A stretch of 34,299 bases of DNA from a virus, in the IMG/VR virus record IMGVR_UViG_3300030329_002018, positions 1-34,299 of that record. One strand, 5' to 3'. The translations under genes and the position numbers were made by a program. This document shows positions 1 through 6,904 of this stretch, in pieces. Numbering within the stretch: position 1 is the stretch's first letter; the number at the start of each line of letters is the position of its first letter. The notes beneath the pieces are model-generated. The model was not told the DNA's origin. It saw only the letters and a list, made by a program, of their open reading frames with translations, and searched no databases.

Positions 1-1036
1 TATTGCAGAGGGTGGAGCTGAAGCGGCCAAGGCAAAAATTCGCTGGCAAATGGGTTCACTTGGAATGGCGGCAATTGGGTATCATGTCATACAAGGAAAT
101 TGTGTTGGCGGAATTAGTGCAGATAGAAATATAAAAGCCGCGTATTTGCGCCAAGGCATAAAGCCCTATAGTTGCAAAATTGGTAACGAGTGGGTTTCCT
201 ATGCCCATTTTGAGCCTATCAGTGCAATGATGGGAATGGTTGCCGATGCGATAGAAGTTATTACACATCCCGATACTGAGGAAAGGGATGCTCTAGAGTT
301 AGGAGCTGGGGTTGTGGCCGCCATTGGCTACAACATGACTAACAAAACTTTCATGGCGGGTATTTCTGGTTTTATGGACGCTATTCGTGATCCTCACCGC
401 CGTGCTGAGAATTTTGTCAGGAATTATGTTGGAAGTGCGGTGCCTGGAAGCAGTTTTATTAACGAAATTAGAAAACTAAATGACAATGTAAAAAGATTTA
501 AAATCGACATAGTTGATCCTATGTGGTCGAAGCTGCCAGGATTGAGCGATAAGCTTGGCGCCCAGCGTGATCTCTGGGGCAGGCCAATTTTAGAAAACCG
601 CATCTATACAACTCATCAGCCAAACGATGCTGATAAAGTAATGACAGACTTGGCATTGCCAATACCAAACCACAATAAAAATTTCGGTCTGCCTGGTTCG
701 TTTCCAAATGTAGAGGATGTTGAATATACAGTTGAAGAGCGAGATTTTCTTCTGGAAAAGGCAGGCCAGTTGTCGTGGCGCTACATAAATTCCGACATGA
801 AGAAACCAGCTTTTAAAAAAAATTACAAAGCTGCAATGGAAGGCGATACGGATTCTCGCCAGCTGGTGCTCGATATGTTCAGAGAAAATCTGCAAAAGGC
901 GCGAAAAGACGCCTTTGCAATGCTGAAACGTCACCCGCAATTGGGACCAGGGATAACCTTTAAACTACAAAAACACGAGTTTGAAAAAAATGAGATTAAA
1001 CGGGCTAACATGAAGATAAGGGCAACAACACGATGA
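1..1036 (+). CDS. C-terminal part of a giant internal virion / large polyvalent-type protein (5' truncated)
   Basis: The frame is open from base 2 with no start, so this is the 3' end of a longer gene; about 345 residues are visible. The segment resembles the C-terminal domain of very large phage proteins (large polyvalent proteins, T7 gp16-like internal virion proteins). It has a hydrophobic GSLGMAAIGYHV stretch, then KPYSCKIGNEWVSYAHFEPIS, then a GLSDKLGAQRDLWGRPI block, a pattern I recognise from those proteins. Such proteins are carried in the capsid and ejected with the DNA. The stop overlaps the tail-fibre start as ATGA. The likely N-terminal part is the gene running off the other end of the window (31728 onward), but direct joining does not keep frame. 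Family assignment is from memory of the motif pattern, without alignment. Confidence 0.7.
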   Translation, partial: IAEGGAEAAKAKIRWQMGSLGMAAIGYHVIQGNCVGGISADRNIKAAYLRQGIKPYSCKIGNEWVSYAHFEPISAMMGMVADAIEVITHPDTEERDALELGAGVVAAIGYNMTNKTFMAGISGFMDAIRDPHRRAENFVRNYVGSAVPGSSFINEIRKLNDNVKRFKIDIVDPMWSKLPGLSDKLGAQRDLWGRPILENRIYTTHQPNDADKVMTDLALPIPNHNKNFGLPGSFPNVEDVEYTVEERDFLLEKAGQLSWRYINSDMKKPAFKKNYKAAMEGDTDSRQLVLDMFRENLQKARKDAFAMLKRHPQLGPGITFKLQKHEFEKNEIKRANMKIRATTR

Positions 1037-1710
1037 CAGTATCAACGACGACGATCAAAAATTCCTATTCCGGCAATGGCAGTACGACAAGTTTTGCATA
1101 CACTTTCAAAGTTTTCGCAAGTACAGAACTAAAAGTATATGTTCGAACTAACGCAACAGGTGCCGAGTCACTTCGCTCCGAGGGTTCTGGCTCTGCCAAT
1201 TATTCGGTCACAGGGGTAGGCGAAACAGGGGGCGGCAACATAGTCTTTGTCACAGCACCAACCTCAGCAGAAACAGTTGTTATCCGTAGGCTGACTGCAA
1301 AAACCCAATCCACCGATTATCAGCCAGCGGATTCTTTTCCCGCCGATAGCCACGAATCGGCCTTAGACAAGCTCACCAATATCACCCAGGAGATGCAAGA
1401 GGAGCTGGATCGATCTTTTAAAGTGTCAAAGACAAATACGATTACAACAGCAGAGTTTGTAGACGACGCATCTACAAGGGCGTCCAAACTTTTAGGTTTT
1501 GACTCAAGTGGCAATTTAGAGGCGACTACTGGGCGCGTCAGCTCTGTCAGCGTTAGTACGGGGTCGGCTGGCTCTAGCGCAACAGCAAGCTTTACAACTT
1601 CATCGGGTGCCCTAGCACTCACAATTCCTCGTGGGGATACGGGGGCAACAGGTGCAACGGGCGAGGCATCATTAGCTGATGTAACAGCTCTGAGCATTGC
1701 TTTGGGTTAA
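1033..1710 (+). CDS. Tail fibre with T7 gp17-like N-terminal domain and short collagen-like tip
   Basis: This is a probable tail fibre that attaches to the tail tube and contributes to host binding. Residues 1-130 match the phage T7 tail-fibre N-terminal pattern: SYSGNGSTTSFAYTFKVF, then YSVTGVGETGGGNIVF, then VVIRRLTAKTQSTDY, FPADSHESALDKLT and a helical QEMQEELDRSFKV stalk. The C-terminus is S/T-rich and ends in a brief collagen-like RGDTGATGATGEA segment. At 225 aa it is far shorter than T7 gp17 (about 550 aa), so it is probably an adaptor stub, with the following genes supplying the distal parts. The ATG overlaps the stop of the upstream virion gene. Confidence 0.85.
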   Translation: MTVSTTTIKNSYSGNGSTTSFAYTFKVFASTELKVYVRTNATGAESLRSEGSGSANYSVTGVGETGGGNIVFVTAPTSAETVVIRRLTAKTQSTDYQPADSFPADSHESALDKLTNITQEMQEELDRSFKVSKTNTITTAEFVDDASTRASKLLGFDSSGNLEATTGRVSSVSVSTGSAGSSATASFTTSSGALALTIPRGDTGATGATGEASLADVTALSIALG

Positions 1711-1723
1711 TAGGAGATAAAGA

Positions 1724-2089
1724 ATGGCAAATACCTTTAAAGTTTGTACCATTGCTGATGTAGCAGTTGACAGCGGTACATTCAGTACAATCTACACAGT
1801 AGCTAGTTCGACGACTACTGTAATATTAGGACTAAATATCTGTAATAAAATCAACGCTGCTAGGACTGTTACAGTTAAGATAGCTTCTGATACAGCGAAT
1901 AGAACTGGCGCTAATGATGCTGCCAACGAAGCGGTATCTCTTTTAAACGAGGTATCCATACCAGCCGATACATCTTTAGAGGTTTTTGCAGGGCAGAAAA
2001 TAGTTTTGGAGGCTACGGACGTTCTTACAATAGGAGCCAGTGCTGGGAGTTCGTTAGACGCAACTCTTTCGATAATGGAGATTACATAA
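1724..2089 (+). CDS. Small tail-associated protein, unknown function
   Basis: This 121-aa protein is predicted to be mostly beta-strand: alternating S/T/V runs such as YTVASSTTTVILGLNICN and TVTVKIASDTANRTGAND, with a conserved-looking VFAGQKIVLEATD segment. There is no signal peptide or membrane segment. It sits between the fibre stub and the two tandem tail proteins, and its stop overlaps the next start (TAATG), so it is translationally coupled to the tail module. A structural or fibre-accessory role is inferred from position only. A GGAGAT ribosome site precedes the ATG. Confidence 0.6.
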   Translation: MANTFKVCTIADVAVDSGTFSTIYTVASSTTTVILGLNICNKINAARTVTVKIASDTANRTGANDAANEAVSLLNEVSIPADTSLEVFAGQKIVLEATDVLTIGASAGSSLDATLSIMEIT

Positions 2090-2853
2090 TGCCGTATATA
2101 GGAACAGAACCAGCGCCCCAGGCATTAACTACAGGTGACTTGGGTGACGATATTGTTACCCTAGCAAAGATGGCTAGTGGCACAGACGGGCAAATCATTA
2201 CTTATGATGCTAGTGGTAATCCAACTGCTGTTGGTCCGGGAACAGATGGGCAAGTGTTAACCAGTACTGGGGCAGGCTCTCCTCCAGCCTTTGAAGCTGC
2301 TGCAAGTCCAGCATTGTCATTTGTTTCGACTTCAGTAGCAAGCGACACGGCCTCTATCGCCTTTACAGGAGTAGATGATTCTGCCGATGTGTGGATGATA
2401 CAAGGTAGTGGGATTAGGCCAGCAACAGACAATGCTAATATGTATATAAGGCACAGTACTGATGGTGGGTCTAGCTATGTTTCGTCCTCGTCTGCCTATG
2501 GGTGGATTGTGGATATCAATTATTCAACAACTACAGATACAACAAAAGGGTCTACAGGAGATACTGAAATTCATCTATCTGGTACTGATCCCGGACATAT
2601 AGACAATACTTTTGCTGGCAGTAATTTTAACTTTACACTGTATATCTTTGACCCTTCAGATTCGGCTATATGCACCACAATGAGTTGGACAGGAGGAAAA
2701 ACACACGGTTCGTCTGCTTACAGCTCAACTTATACTTATGATGGGGCTGGAAGTGTAGCTGCTGCTGGAGCGAGTGATGCGTTCCAATTTTTAATGTCTA
2801 GTGGAAACATTTCTACAGGACGATTTTCCCTCTACAAGCTGGCACATAGTTAG
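2089..2853 (+). CDS. Tail fibre / receptor-binding-type protein, paralogue A
   Basis: This 254-aa protein has an N-terminal MPYIGTEPAP attachment-like segment, then a repeated SGTDGQIITYDASGNP / GTDGQVLTSTGAGSPP module typical of phage tail-fibre shafts. A C-terminal half of about 160 residues follows, containing PATDNANMYIRHSTDGGSSY and ending near LMSSGNISTGRFSLYKL. The next gene encodes a paralogue with the same order of blocks. Position in the fibre cluster and the shaft-like repeats suggest a distal fibre or receptor-binding role; the ligand is unknown. It starts at an ATG overlapping the upstream stop. Confidence 0.7.
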   Translation: MPYIGTEPAPQALTTGDLGDDIVTLAKMASGTDGQIITYDASGNPTAVGPGTDGQVLTSTGAGSPPAFEAAASPALSFVSTSVASDTASIAFTGVDDSADVWMIQGSGIRPATDNANMYIRHSTDGGSSYVSSSSAYGWIVDINYSTTTDTTKGSTGDTEIHLSGTDPGHIDNTFAGSNFNFTLYIFDPSDSAICTTMSWTGGKTHGSSAYSSTYTYDGAGSVAAAGASDAFQFLMSSGNISTGRFSLYKLAHS

Positions 2854-2862
2854 GAGAATATA

Positions 2863-3627
2863 ATGCCATACATAGGATCAACACCAGCCAGAGGATTGGT
2901 TGGAACAGCAAATATAGATGACGATGCAGTAACACTTGCAAAGATTGCCAGTGGGACTGACGGGGAGCTAATTACATGGGATGCCAGTGGAAACCCTGCT
3001 GCTGTAGGTGCAGGCACAAGCGGCCATTTTCTCAAATCTCAGGGAGCAGGCTCTGTGCCTGTATTTGCTGCTGTTACAAACCCTATAACACTTATTTCTG
3101 ATACGGATATTTCAAATGCTGCGAGTTATAGCTTTACTGGATTCGACTCATCTAAGTATGACAGTTATGAGTTTGTATTTCATTCGGTAAAACCAGCCAC
3201 TAACAACGTGTATCTGCACGCTAGATTTTCTACTGATGGTGGGTCAAGTTACGACAATGGAGCCAGTGATTATTCGTGGTTTTTGATAAATAACAATGCA
3301 GATGGAGCAACTGGCGACCACGATACTGCGGATACGGAAATCGCATTAAGTGGGGATTTAAACTCAGTTAAAGCATATATAGGAAACGACACGGCTGATG
3401 CTGGCGTACATGGTAGATTTGAATTATTTTTTCCTCATGTGACAACAGTTAGAACTGTCGCTGGTTGGACAATATTCGGAGACGCTGGCGGTTCCAGTTA
3501 TTCTAACATACTTACTGGCAGTGGCATGAGGTTAACTGCTCAAGATACTGACGGATTACAGTTTTTATTTAGTAGCGGAAATATCGCTAGTGGAACCATA
3601 AAAGCATATGGTCGTAACGTAAGTTAA
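2863..3627 (+). CDS. Tail fibre / receptor-binding-type protein, paralogue B
   Basis: This protein is also 254 aa and is a tandem paralogue of the preceding gene. The shared blocks are MPYIGSTPA, SGTDGELITWDASGNP, GAGSVPVFAA, FTGFDSSKYD, VKPATNNVYLHARFSTDGGSSY and LQFLFSSGNIASGTIKAYG. The N-terminal shaft is most alike, while the C-terminal halves differ between shared islands, as expected if the distal faces bind different ligands. A ribosome site (GGAG) lies just before the ATG. It is probably a second fibre or receptor-binding subunit that arose by duplication. Confidence 0.7.
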   Translation: MPYIGSTPARGLVGTANIDDDAVTLAKIASGTDGELITWDASGNPAAVGAGTSGHFLKSQGAGSVPVFAAVTNPITLISDTDISNAASYSFTGFDSSKYDSYEFVFHSVKPATNNVYLHARFSTDGGSSYDNGASDYSWFLINNNADGATGDHDTADTEIALSGDLNSVKAYIGNDTADAGVHGRFELFFPHVTTVRTVAGWTIFGDAGGSSYSNILTGSGMRLTAQDTDGLQFLFSSGNIASGTIKAYGRNVS

Positions 3628-3651
3628 TTTAACGCCTAATAGGAGAAGAAA

Positions 3652-3954
3652 ATGGCAAATTATAAAAAGATGGTCGATGGTAAAGAGGTAACCCTCACTG
3701 ATGACGAACAGGCTCAGAGGCTGGCTGAGGAGAAGGATTGGGCTGATGCTGCTCCAGCTCGTGCCTGGGAAAGTTTGCGGGCACAACGCGACGCACTTTT
3801 GGCTAGTAGCGATTGGACAGCCGTCAGCGATACTGCCTTGTCTGATGCAGACAAAAAGAAGTGGGCTGACTATCGCAAGTTATTGCGTGATTTGCCCAGC
3901 ACCTTAGATGACACAAAGGTTCAGCAAGAAATCTCTTGGCCTAGTGCTCCGTAG
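3652..3954 (+). CDS. Phage tail fibre assembly / tail assembly chaperone-like protein
   Basis: The C-terminal half carries the pattern of the gp31-like tail assembly chaperone family: RAQRDALLASSDWTAVSDT, then DADKKKWADYRKLLRDLPST, ending in a W-P segment (ISWPSAP). The N-terminus is a charged DGKEVTLTDDEQAQRLAEEK stretch. These proteins are encoded directly after fibre genes and help fold or attach fibres, which agrees with its position. Length of 100 aa is normal for the family. It is preceded by AGGAGAAGAAA. Confidence 0.75.
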   Translation: MANYKKMVDGKEVTLTDDEQAQRLAEEKDWADAAPARAWESLRAQRDALLASSDWTAVSDTALSDADKKKWADYRKLLRDLPSTLDDTKVQQEISWPSAP

Positions 3955-3957
3955 TAA

Positions 3958-4443
3958 ATGGTTGCTGAAGTATTAGTAGGACTGCAATTACTTCAGCAGA
4001 GCTGCAAAGCCATCAAGGTTGCCCTAAAGACGACAGAAGATATTGGAGAGCTGGGCGGCCTAATAAACAATGTCTTCCGTGGCCAGGAAGAATTAAAAAA
4101 ACAGTCCCATCCCATTGCCTCTAAGTGGAGCCGTTTCATCAAGGGTTCTACTTCGGACAAGTTTCTTCAAATGGCCGTCACAGAGACAATTCAAGAGATA
4201 GAGGCAAAAAAAGCAATTGATCGCCTGGCATATCTTCTTAATCGCAAGTTTGGAAAAGATACCTGGGGCCAAATACTTTTAGCTCAAGAAGAAAAAAAGA
4301 AAAGGTACGAAGAAGCTTTAGACGCTAAACGAAAAATATCAGCTAGACGGATAAAAAAGGCTGGTGAGATTGTTGGCGCAATTGTAGCTATCGGAGCGGC
4401 TATAGGCGCCCTATGGCTTTTAATAATATACACGAGGAAATAA
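3958..4443 (+). CDS. Hypothetical protein with one C-terminal transmembrane segment
   Basis: This 161-aa protein is mostly helical and strongly charged in the middle (EIEAKKAIDRLAYLLNRKF, AQEEKKKRYEEALDAKRK). It ends in one hydrophobic helix at about residues 138-157 (EIVGAIVAIGAAIGALWLLI) followed by YTRK. No family was recognised. The stop overlaps the next start (TAATGG). Position before the endolysin and holin suggests it belongs to the lysis or envelope module, possibly as an anchored accessory. A virion role is the alternative. Confidence 0.55.
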   Translation: MVAEVLVGLQLLQQSCKAIKVALKTTEDIGELGGLINNVFRGQEELKKQSHPIASKWSRFIKGSTSDKFLQMAVTETIQEIEAKKAIDRLAYLLNRKFGKDTWGQILLAQEEKKKRYEEALDAKRKISARRIKKAGEIVGAIVAIGAAIGALWLLIIYTRK

Positions 4444-4772
4444 TGGAATTAGGTGTTCGTGAGCTAGTGCAATTTTCGGCCATACTCGTTTCTATCAGTG
4501 GTGCTTTCTATGCTGCTCGCAGCCAGATAAAGAACCTTATGGACAAAATGCAAAACCACGAAAAACGATTGCTTACAATGGATCATCGGTTGGACGAGGC
4601 TGAAAGTGCACGAGCTGTTATTGATAGCAAAGTGGGCATTTTATCCGAAATAAATTCTGTGCACGAGCTGGCATCTAGGAACAAAGAGATGGCCGAGGTG
4701 CGAACAACCTTGGAAATGCTAAAAAGCGAAGTAGAGATGCTACGCAAGCTCCACAATGGACAACATAAGTGA
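4443..4772 (+). CDS. Membrane-anchored coiled-coil protein, candidate spanin or holin accessory
   Basis: The start at 4443 has a GAGGAAA ribosome site six bases upstream and overlaps the previous stop; an in-frame ATG at 4413 is less likely. The product has an N-terminal hydrophobic segment (about residues 8-25, VQFSAILVSISGAFYAA). A long charged coiled coil with MQNHEKRLLTMDHRLDEAE and EMAEVRTTLEMLKSEVEML periodicity follows. This topology resembles inner-membrane spanins and some holin-like proteins. It lies immediately before the M15 peptidase. Function is inferred from topology and context. Confidence 0.5.
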   Translation: MELGVRELVQFSAILVSISGAFYAARSQIKNLMDKMQNHEKRLLTMDHRLDEAESARAVIDSKVGILSEINSVHELASRNKEMAEVRTTLEMLKSEVEMLRKLHNGQHK

Positions 4773-5169
4773 TGCCCCTATGACCGAAATTTTGACGCTC
4801 TATGAGCATCACAGATTGGTAAGCCCCGCCGAATGGCGGGGTAAGTTTTTTAAGCCCCACGAACTGGCCTGCAAGGGAACGGGTGAGCTGATGGTGGAGC
4901 CTAAATTAATAGAGGCGCTTGATGATCTGAGAGCAAGGGTTGGAAAGCCCATTACAATTTCCAGCTGTTACAGATCCGCTTATCACAATGCCAGGGTAGG
5001 GGGTGCGCCAAAGAGCGCCCATCGGAGGGGTATTGCCGCTGACATTCCCTTGGCAGGACACGACAAGTCCAAACTTATTGAACTTGCCAAGCAAGCTGGT
5101 TTTACAGGATTTGGAATTAATTACAGAACATTTTTACACGTTGATCTAGGACGAGCGAGGAGCTGGTGA
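4756..5169 (+). CDS. Endolysin, M15A-type zinc peptidase (D-Ala-D-Ala carboxypeptidase-like)
   Basis: This enzyme likely cleaves peptidoglycan cross-links during lysis. The M15A zinc site is visible: SAHRRGIAADI (residues 87-97) supplies H89 and D96, and FLHVDLG supplies H128. The CYRSAYHNARVGGAPKS block upstream is typical of the family. At 137 aa it is a single catalytic domain without a cell-wall-binding domain or signal peptide, so release needs the holin encoded just downstream. The start may be 4756 or the in-frame ATG at 4780; neither has a strong ribosome site. The stop overlaps the holin start. Confidence 0.9.
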   Translation: MDNISDAPMTEILTLYEHHRLVSPAEWRGKFFKPHELACKGTGELMVEPKLIEALDDLRARVGKPITISSCYRSAYHNARVGGAPKSAHRRGIAADIPLAGHDKSKLIELAKQAGFTGFGINYRTFLHVDLGRARSW

Positions 5170-5624
5170 TGTTAGATACAATTTTGACAGTTGCGACAGG
5201 TGGCGCCAGCGGGTTGCTGGGCAGTATCGTTTCAAAAGGGTTCTCTATCTTTGACAATATACAGAAGGAAAAAAAAGAACAGCGCCAACATGAACGAGCT
5301 ATCGAGATGCACCGCCTGGACGCAGAGTTAAAGAGTCAGGAACAGGAAAACGAATTAATGATTGCAGAGGCTTCAGCCGCTGCTGAGATGCGACGAGCAA
5401 GTTATGAGCACGACGCCAGCGCTGGAAAGCCGTCTAAATTTGTAACCAATATTTTACGCCTTGTTAGACCCATTTTAACATTATCCCTAATTGGGCTGGT
5501 TGGTGCCATTTACTTTTACGCTACGCCAACTGGTAAGTTGGAGATTGAGTCCAGTGTTGTCTTTATGCTGTCTGGCGCCATTGCCTGGTGGTTTGGGGAT
5601 CGTGGCCAGTCCGTGAAAAAATGA
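5166..5624 (+). CDS. Holin, 3-TM gene-transfer-agent type
   Basis: This 152-aa protein has a short hydrophobic N-terminus (TILTVATGGASGLLGSIVS) and a charged helical linker (QKEKKEQRQHERAIEMHRLD). Two hydrophobic helices follow at about residues 98-118 (RPILTLSLIGLVGAIYFY) and 128-144 (SSVVFMLSGAIAWWFGDRG). This is the arrangement of the 'holin of 3TMs' family known from Rhodobacterales gene transfer agents and alphaproteobacterial phages. It lies immediately after the endolysin with a 4-base overlap, so it probably forms the inner-membrane lesion that releases it. Confidence 0.8.
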   Translation: MMLDTILTVATGGASGLLGSIVSKGFSIFDNIQKEKKEQRQHERAIEMHRLDAELKSQEQENELMIAEASAAAEMRRASYEHDASAGKPSKFVTNILRLVRPILTLSLIGLVGAIYFYATPTGKLEIESSVVFMLSGAIAWWFGDRGQSVKK

Positions 5625-5971
5625 TAATTCCCCTTTTTAAAATGTTCGCGTTGGCAGTAGCTATGAGCTGTCTAGCGATGATGTTATATGTCACGGCTGT
5701 TCTGGCAGATGATAGAAAAACCTTTCAGAAAATGTTGCCTATTCTTTGCACAAGCGTTGAGCATTTTAAGACACATATATCCAGCACCCAAAAGCTTTGG
5801 ATCATTGGCGTAATTCCAGAGTTGCCGACTCATATTTTGGAGATCCATAGAAATCCCCACGACAACGCCTCCCCCCATACCTGGACTGTTGCAATACGTC
5901 ATGCGAATCAGAAAGAGATTTGCGTCGTGGCAGCAGGCAACCATCTGATACATTCCCCCCTCATAAAATAA
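5621..5971 (+). CDS. Small exported protein of unknown function
   Basis: The likely start is the ATG at 5621, overlapping the holin stop (ATGA). The product is about 116 aa with a signal-peptide-like start: hydrophobic residues 7-27, ending near AVLA|DD. The mature part contains two cysteines (CTSVEHF and EICVVAAGNH) that could form a disulfide. No catalytic motif was recognised. Position as the last gene of the lysis cassette would fit an outer-membrane disruption factor or o-spanin replacement, but there is no lipobox. It could also be a lysogenic-conversion gene next to attP. Confidence 0.5.
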   Translation: MIIPLFKMFALAVAMSCLAMMLYVTAVLADDRKTFQKMLPILCTSVEHFKTHISSTQKLWIIGVIPELPTHILEIHRNPHDNASPHTWTVAIRHANQKEICVVAAGNHLIHSPLIK

Positions 5972-5976
5972 CTTTG

Positions 5977-5991
5977 GTAACTTTGCGTTAC
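5977..5991. promoter_or_regulatory. Operator-like palindrome, site A
   Basis: GTAACT-TTG-CGTTAC matches the consensus GTAACT-N3-AGTTAC at 11 of 12 fixed positions, and the flanking G and C extend the palindrome by one pair (5976-5992). It lies just after the exported-protein gene and left of the attP arm repeats. No clear promoter is adjacent. Confidence 0.5.
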
Positions 5992-6042
5992 CACCTTTCC
6001 CCCTAGACAACCCCCCCAAAACTTTGCTAATCCTTGTGCTGT

Positions 6043-6073
6043 TTTTGTCAGCGTCGCTGACAAAACGCTGACA
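6043..6073. repeat. attP left-arm repeats, putative integrase arm-type sites
   Basis: Three copies of the 8-mer CGCTGACA or its complement occur here: inverted at 6046-6053, direct at 6055-6062 and 6066-6073. The first two form a perfect inverted repeat (arms TTTTGTCAGCG and CGCTGACAAAA, one-base spacer). The two direct copies are 11 bp apart, about one helical turn. The same direct pair recurs at 6303-6321 on the other side of the tRNA core, which is the layout of tyrosine-recombinase arm-binding sites. Confidence 0.7.
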
Positions 6074-6210
6074 TAAAACTATTGTAACGTATAATTTTTA
6101 TAGTAATTAGATTAAACTAGTGTAAGAACGGAGTCTTAAAAATCGGCAGAATACTGCAACTTATGATAGCTATTATAACTGTATGCAACTCAAATTTATT
6201 TGGGGCGTTC

Positions 6211-6257
6211 TTCTGGGGGTGTAGGGGTCGCTGGTTCAAATCCAGTCGCTCCGACCA
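6211..6257 (+). other. attP core: 3' half of tRNA-Pro(GGG)
   Basis: The sequence reads as the 3' half of a tRNA from the anticodon loop to CCA. It has CTGGGGG (a GGG anticodon loop), a variable region, the T stem GCTGG (6230-6234), the T loop TTCAAAT, the stem partner CCAGT (6242-6246), the acceptor 3' strand CGCTCCG (6247-6253), A73, and CCA at 6255-6257. The 5' half is absent: the bases before the anticodon loop do not pair with TGTAG, and no CGGAGCG acceptor strand lies upstream. This is the usual design of a phage attP that restores the host tRNA gene upon integration. It sits 650 bp upstream of the integrase and between matching arm repeats. The predicted bacterial attachment site is the 3' end of a host tRNA-Pro gene. 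Confidence 0.85.
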
Positions 6258-6302
6258 TGTTTTCAATGACTTACCAACACCCCACATAAATTATTTTGGG
6301 TG

Positions 6303-6321
6303 CGCTGACAAAACGCTGACA
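6303..6321. repeat. attP right-arm repeats, putative integrase arm-type sites
   Basis: CGCTGACA occurs at 6303-6310 and 6314-6321 with the same 11-bp spacing and the same AAA spacer as the left-arm pair at 6055-6073, giving a 19-base identical direct repeat across the core. This symmetric placement supports an attP with P and P' arms. Confidence 0.7.
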
Positions 6322-6340
6322 AGTTTTTGCCCCCAGATTA

Positions 6341-6370
6341 TAGGGGTCGCAGGTTGACTCCGTTACTCCT
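6341..6370 (+). repeat. Degenerate second copy of the tRNA T-arm region
   Basis: TAGGGGTCGCAGGTTGACTCC here parallels TAGGGGTCGCTGGTTCAAATCC at the attP core, with 15 of the first 17 bases identical. It lacks an intact T-arm and CCA, so it is not a functional att core. It also contains the -35 element of the next promoter. It may be a relic of an earlier attachment site. Confidence 0.45.
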
Positions 6371-6382
6371 AATTGCTATATT
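6354..6382 (+). promoter_or_regulatory. Sigma-70-type promoter for the integrase operon
   Basis: TTGACT (6354-6359) is separated by 17 bp from TATATT (6377-6382), each one or two bases from consensus. Transcription would start near 6389, inside the palindrome at 6384-6398, and run into the small genes at 6441 and 6704 and the integrase. Confidence 0.65.
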
Positions 6383-6383
6383 A

Positions 6384-6398
6384 GTAACTGTGAGTTAC
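6384..6398. promoter_or_regulatory. Operator-like palindrome, site B (perfect)
   Basis: GTAACT-GTG-AGTTAC is a perfect palindrome with a 3-bp centre. It begins two bases after the -10 element and covers the predicted transcription start, so a bound protein would block the integrase operon. An extra half-site GTAACT follows at 6403. Confidence 0.65.
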
Positions 6399-6440
6399 AT
6401 AAGTAACTGACGAACTTAACAAGTAACAGGAGAAAATATA

Positions 6441-6704
6441 ATGAATACAGGAACTAGAATTTACTACACCGGTGACATGGCAAACCGTGAAGGCTTTGGA
6501 ACCGTGACCCGTGCTTATGAAGATAAATGGGGCAAATGGGTTGACCTCAAAATGGATGACAACAGGGACTTTGGAAGCACTTCCATTAATTCAATCGGCA
6601 CCGTTTATAAAGGCCACTGCAATCCACGTTTCGTAACTAAAGACGCATATGATGCATACCGCCAAGAAGTTTTGGCATCATTTAACAAAGAGGAGCAAAG
6701 CTAA
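6441..6704 (+). CDS. Small phage protein of unknown function
   Basis: This 87-aa protein is preceded by AGGAG. Its N-terminus (GTRIYYTGDMANREGFGTV) followed by WGKWVDLKMDDNRDFG looks like a small beta-barrel-type fold and recalls small phage proteins of unknown role. It is not membrane-associated. It is the first gene downstream of the operator-controlled promoter, and its stop overlaps the next ATG (TAATG). Its operon with the integrase suggests early or lysogeny-related expression. Confidence 0.6.
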   Translation: MNTGTRIYYTGDMANREGFGTVTRAYEDKWGKWVDLKMDDNRDFGSTSINSIGTVYKGHCNPRFVTKDAYDAYRQEVLASFNKEEQS

Positions 6705-6904
6705 TGGCCTACATTATTGAATATAAATTTAGTCGTGGGTGGGATGTTCTAAACGAGTTTGTTTTAGAGGATTCTTACGACACGAAAGAAGAGGCTAGTG
6801 AAGCTATTGCTGATCTGATCCAGACTACTCAGCAAGTTTTTGAAGATGGGGATATAGATGAACCATATGATCCAAAAGATTTTAGAGTAAGGGAGCAAAG
6901 CTAA
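6704..6904 (+). CDS. Small acidic protein of unknown function
   Basis: This 66-aa acidic protein has an N-terminal beta-like segment (AYIIEYKFSRGWDVLNEFVLE) and a helix with acidic loops (TKEEASEAIADLIQ, DGDIDEPYDPKDF). It overlaps the genes on both sides by one base (TAATG) and shares with the upstream gene the closing codons for EQS, which supply the ribosome site for the following start. Recombination-directionality or anti-restriction roles are possible for a small acidic protein here, but nothing in the sequence shows this. Confidence 0.55.
   Translation: MAYIIEYKFSRGWDVLNEFVLEDSYDTKEEASEAIADLIQTTQQVFEDGDIDEPYDPKDFRVREQS

Noticed and set aside
2089-3627. Diversity-generating retroelement target like that of Bordetella phage BPP-1
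   Set aside because: No reverse transcriptase, template repeat or Avd-like gene was found; the two genes look like an ordinary tandem duplication.
6211-6257. A complete phage-encoded tRNA-Pro gene
   Set aside because: Only the 3' half is present; no matching 5' acceptor or D-arm lies upstream and the anticodon stem cannot form.
6163-6357. Plus-strand open frame of 64 codons across the attP core
   Set aside because: It runs through the tRNA-derived core and arm repeats; composition is explained by the att site and there is no ribosome site.
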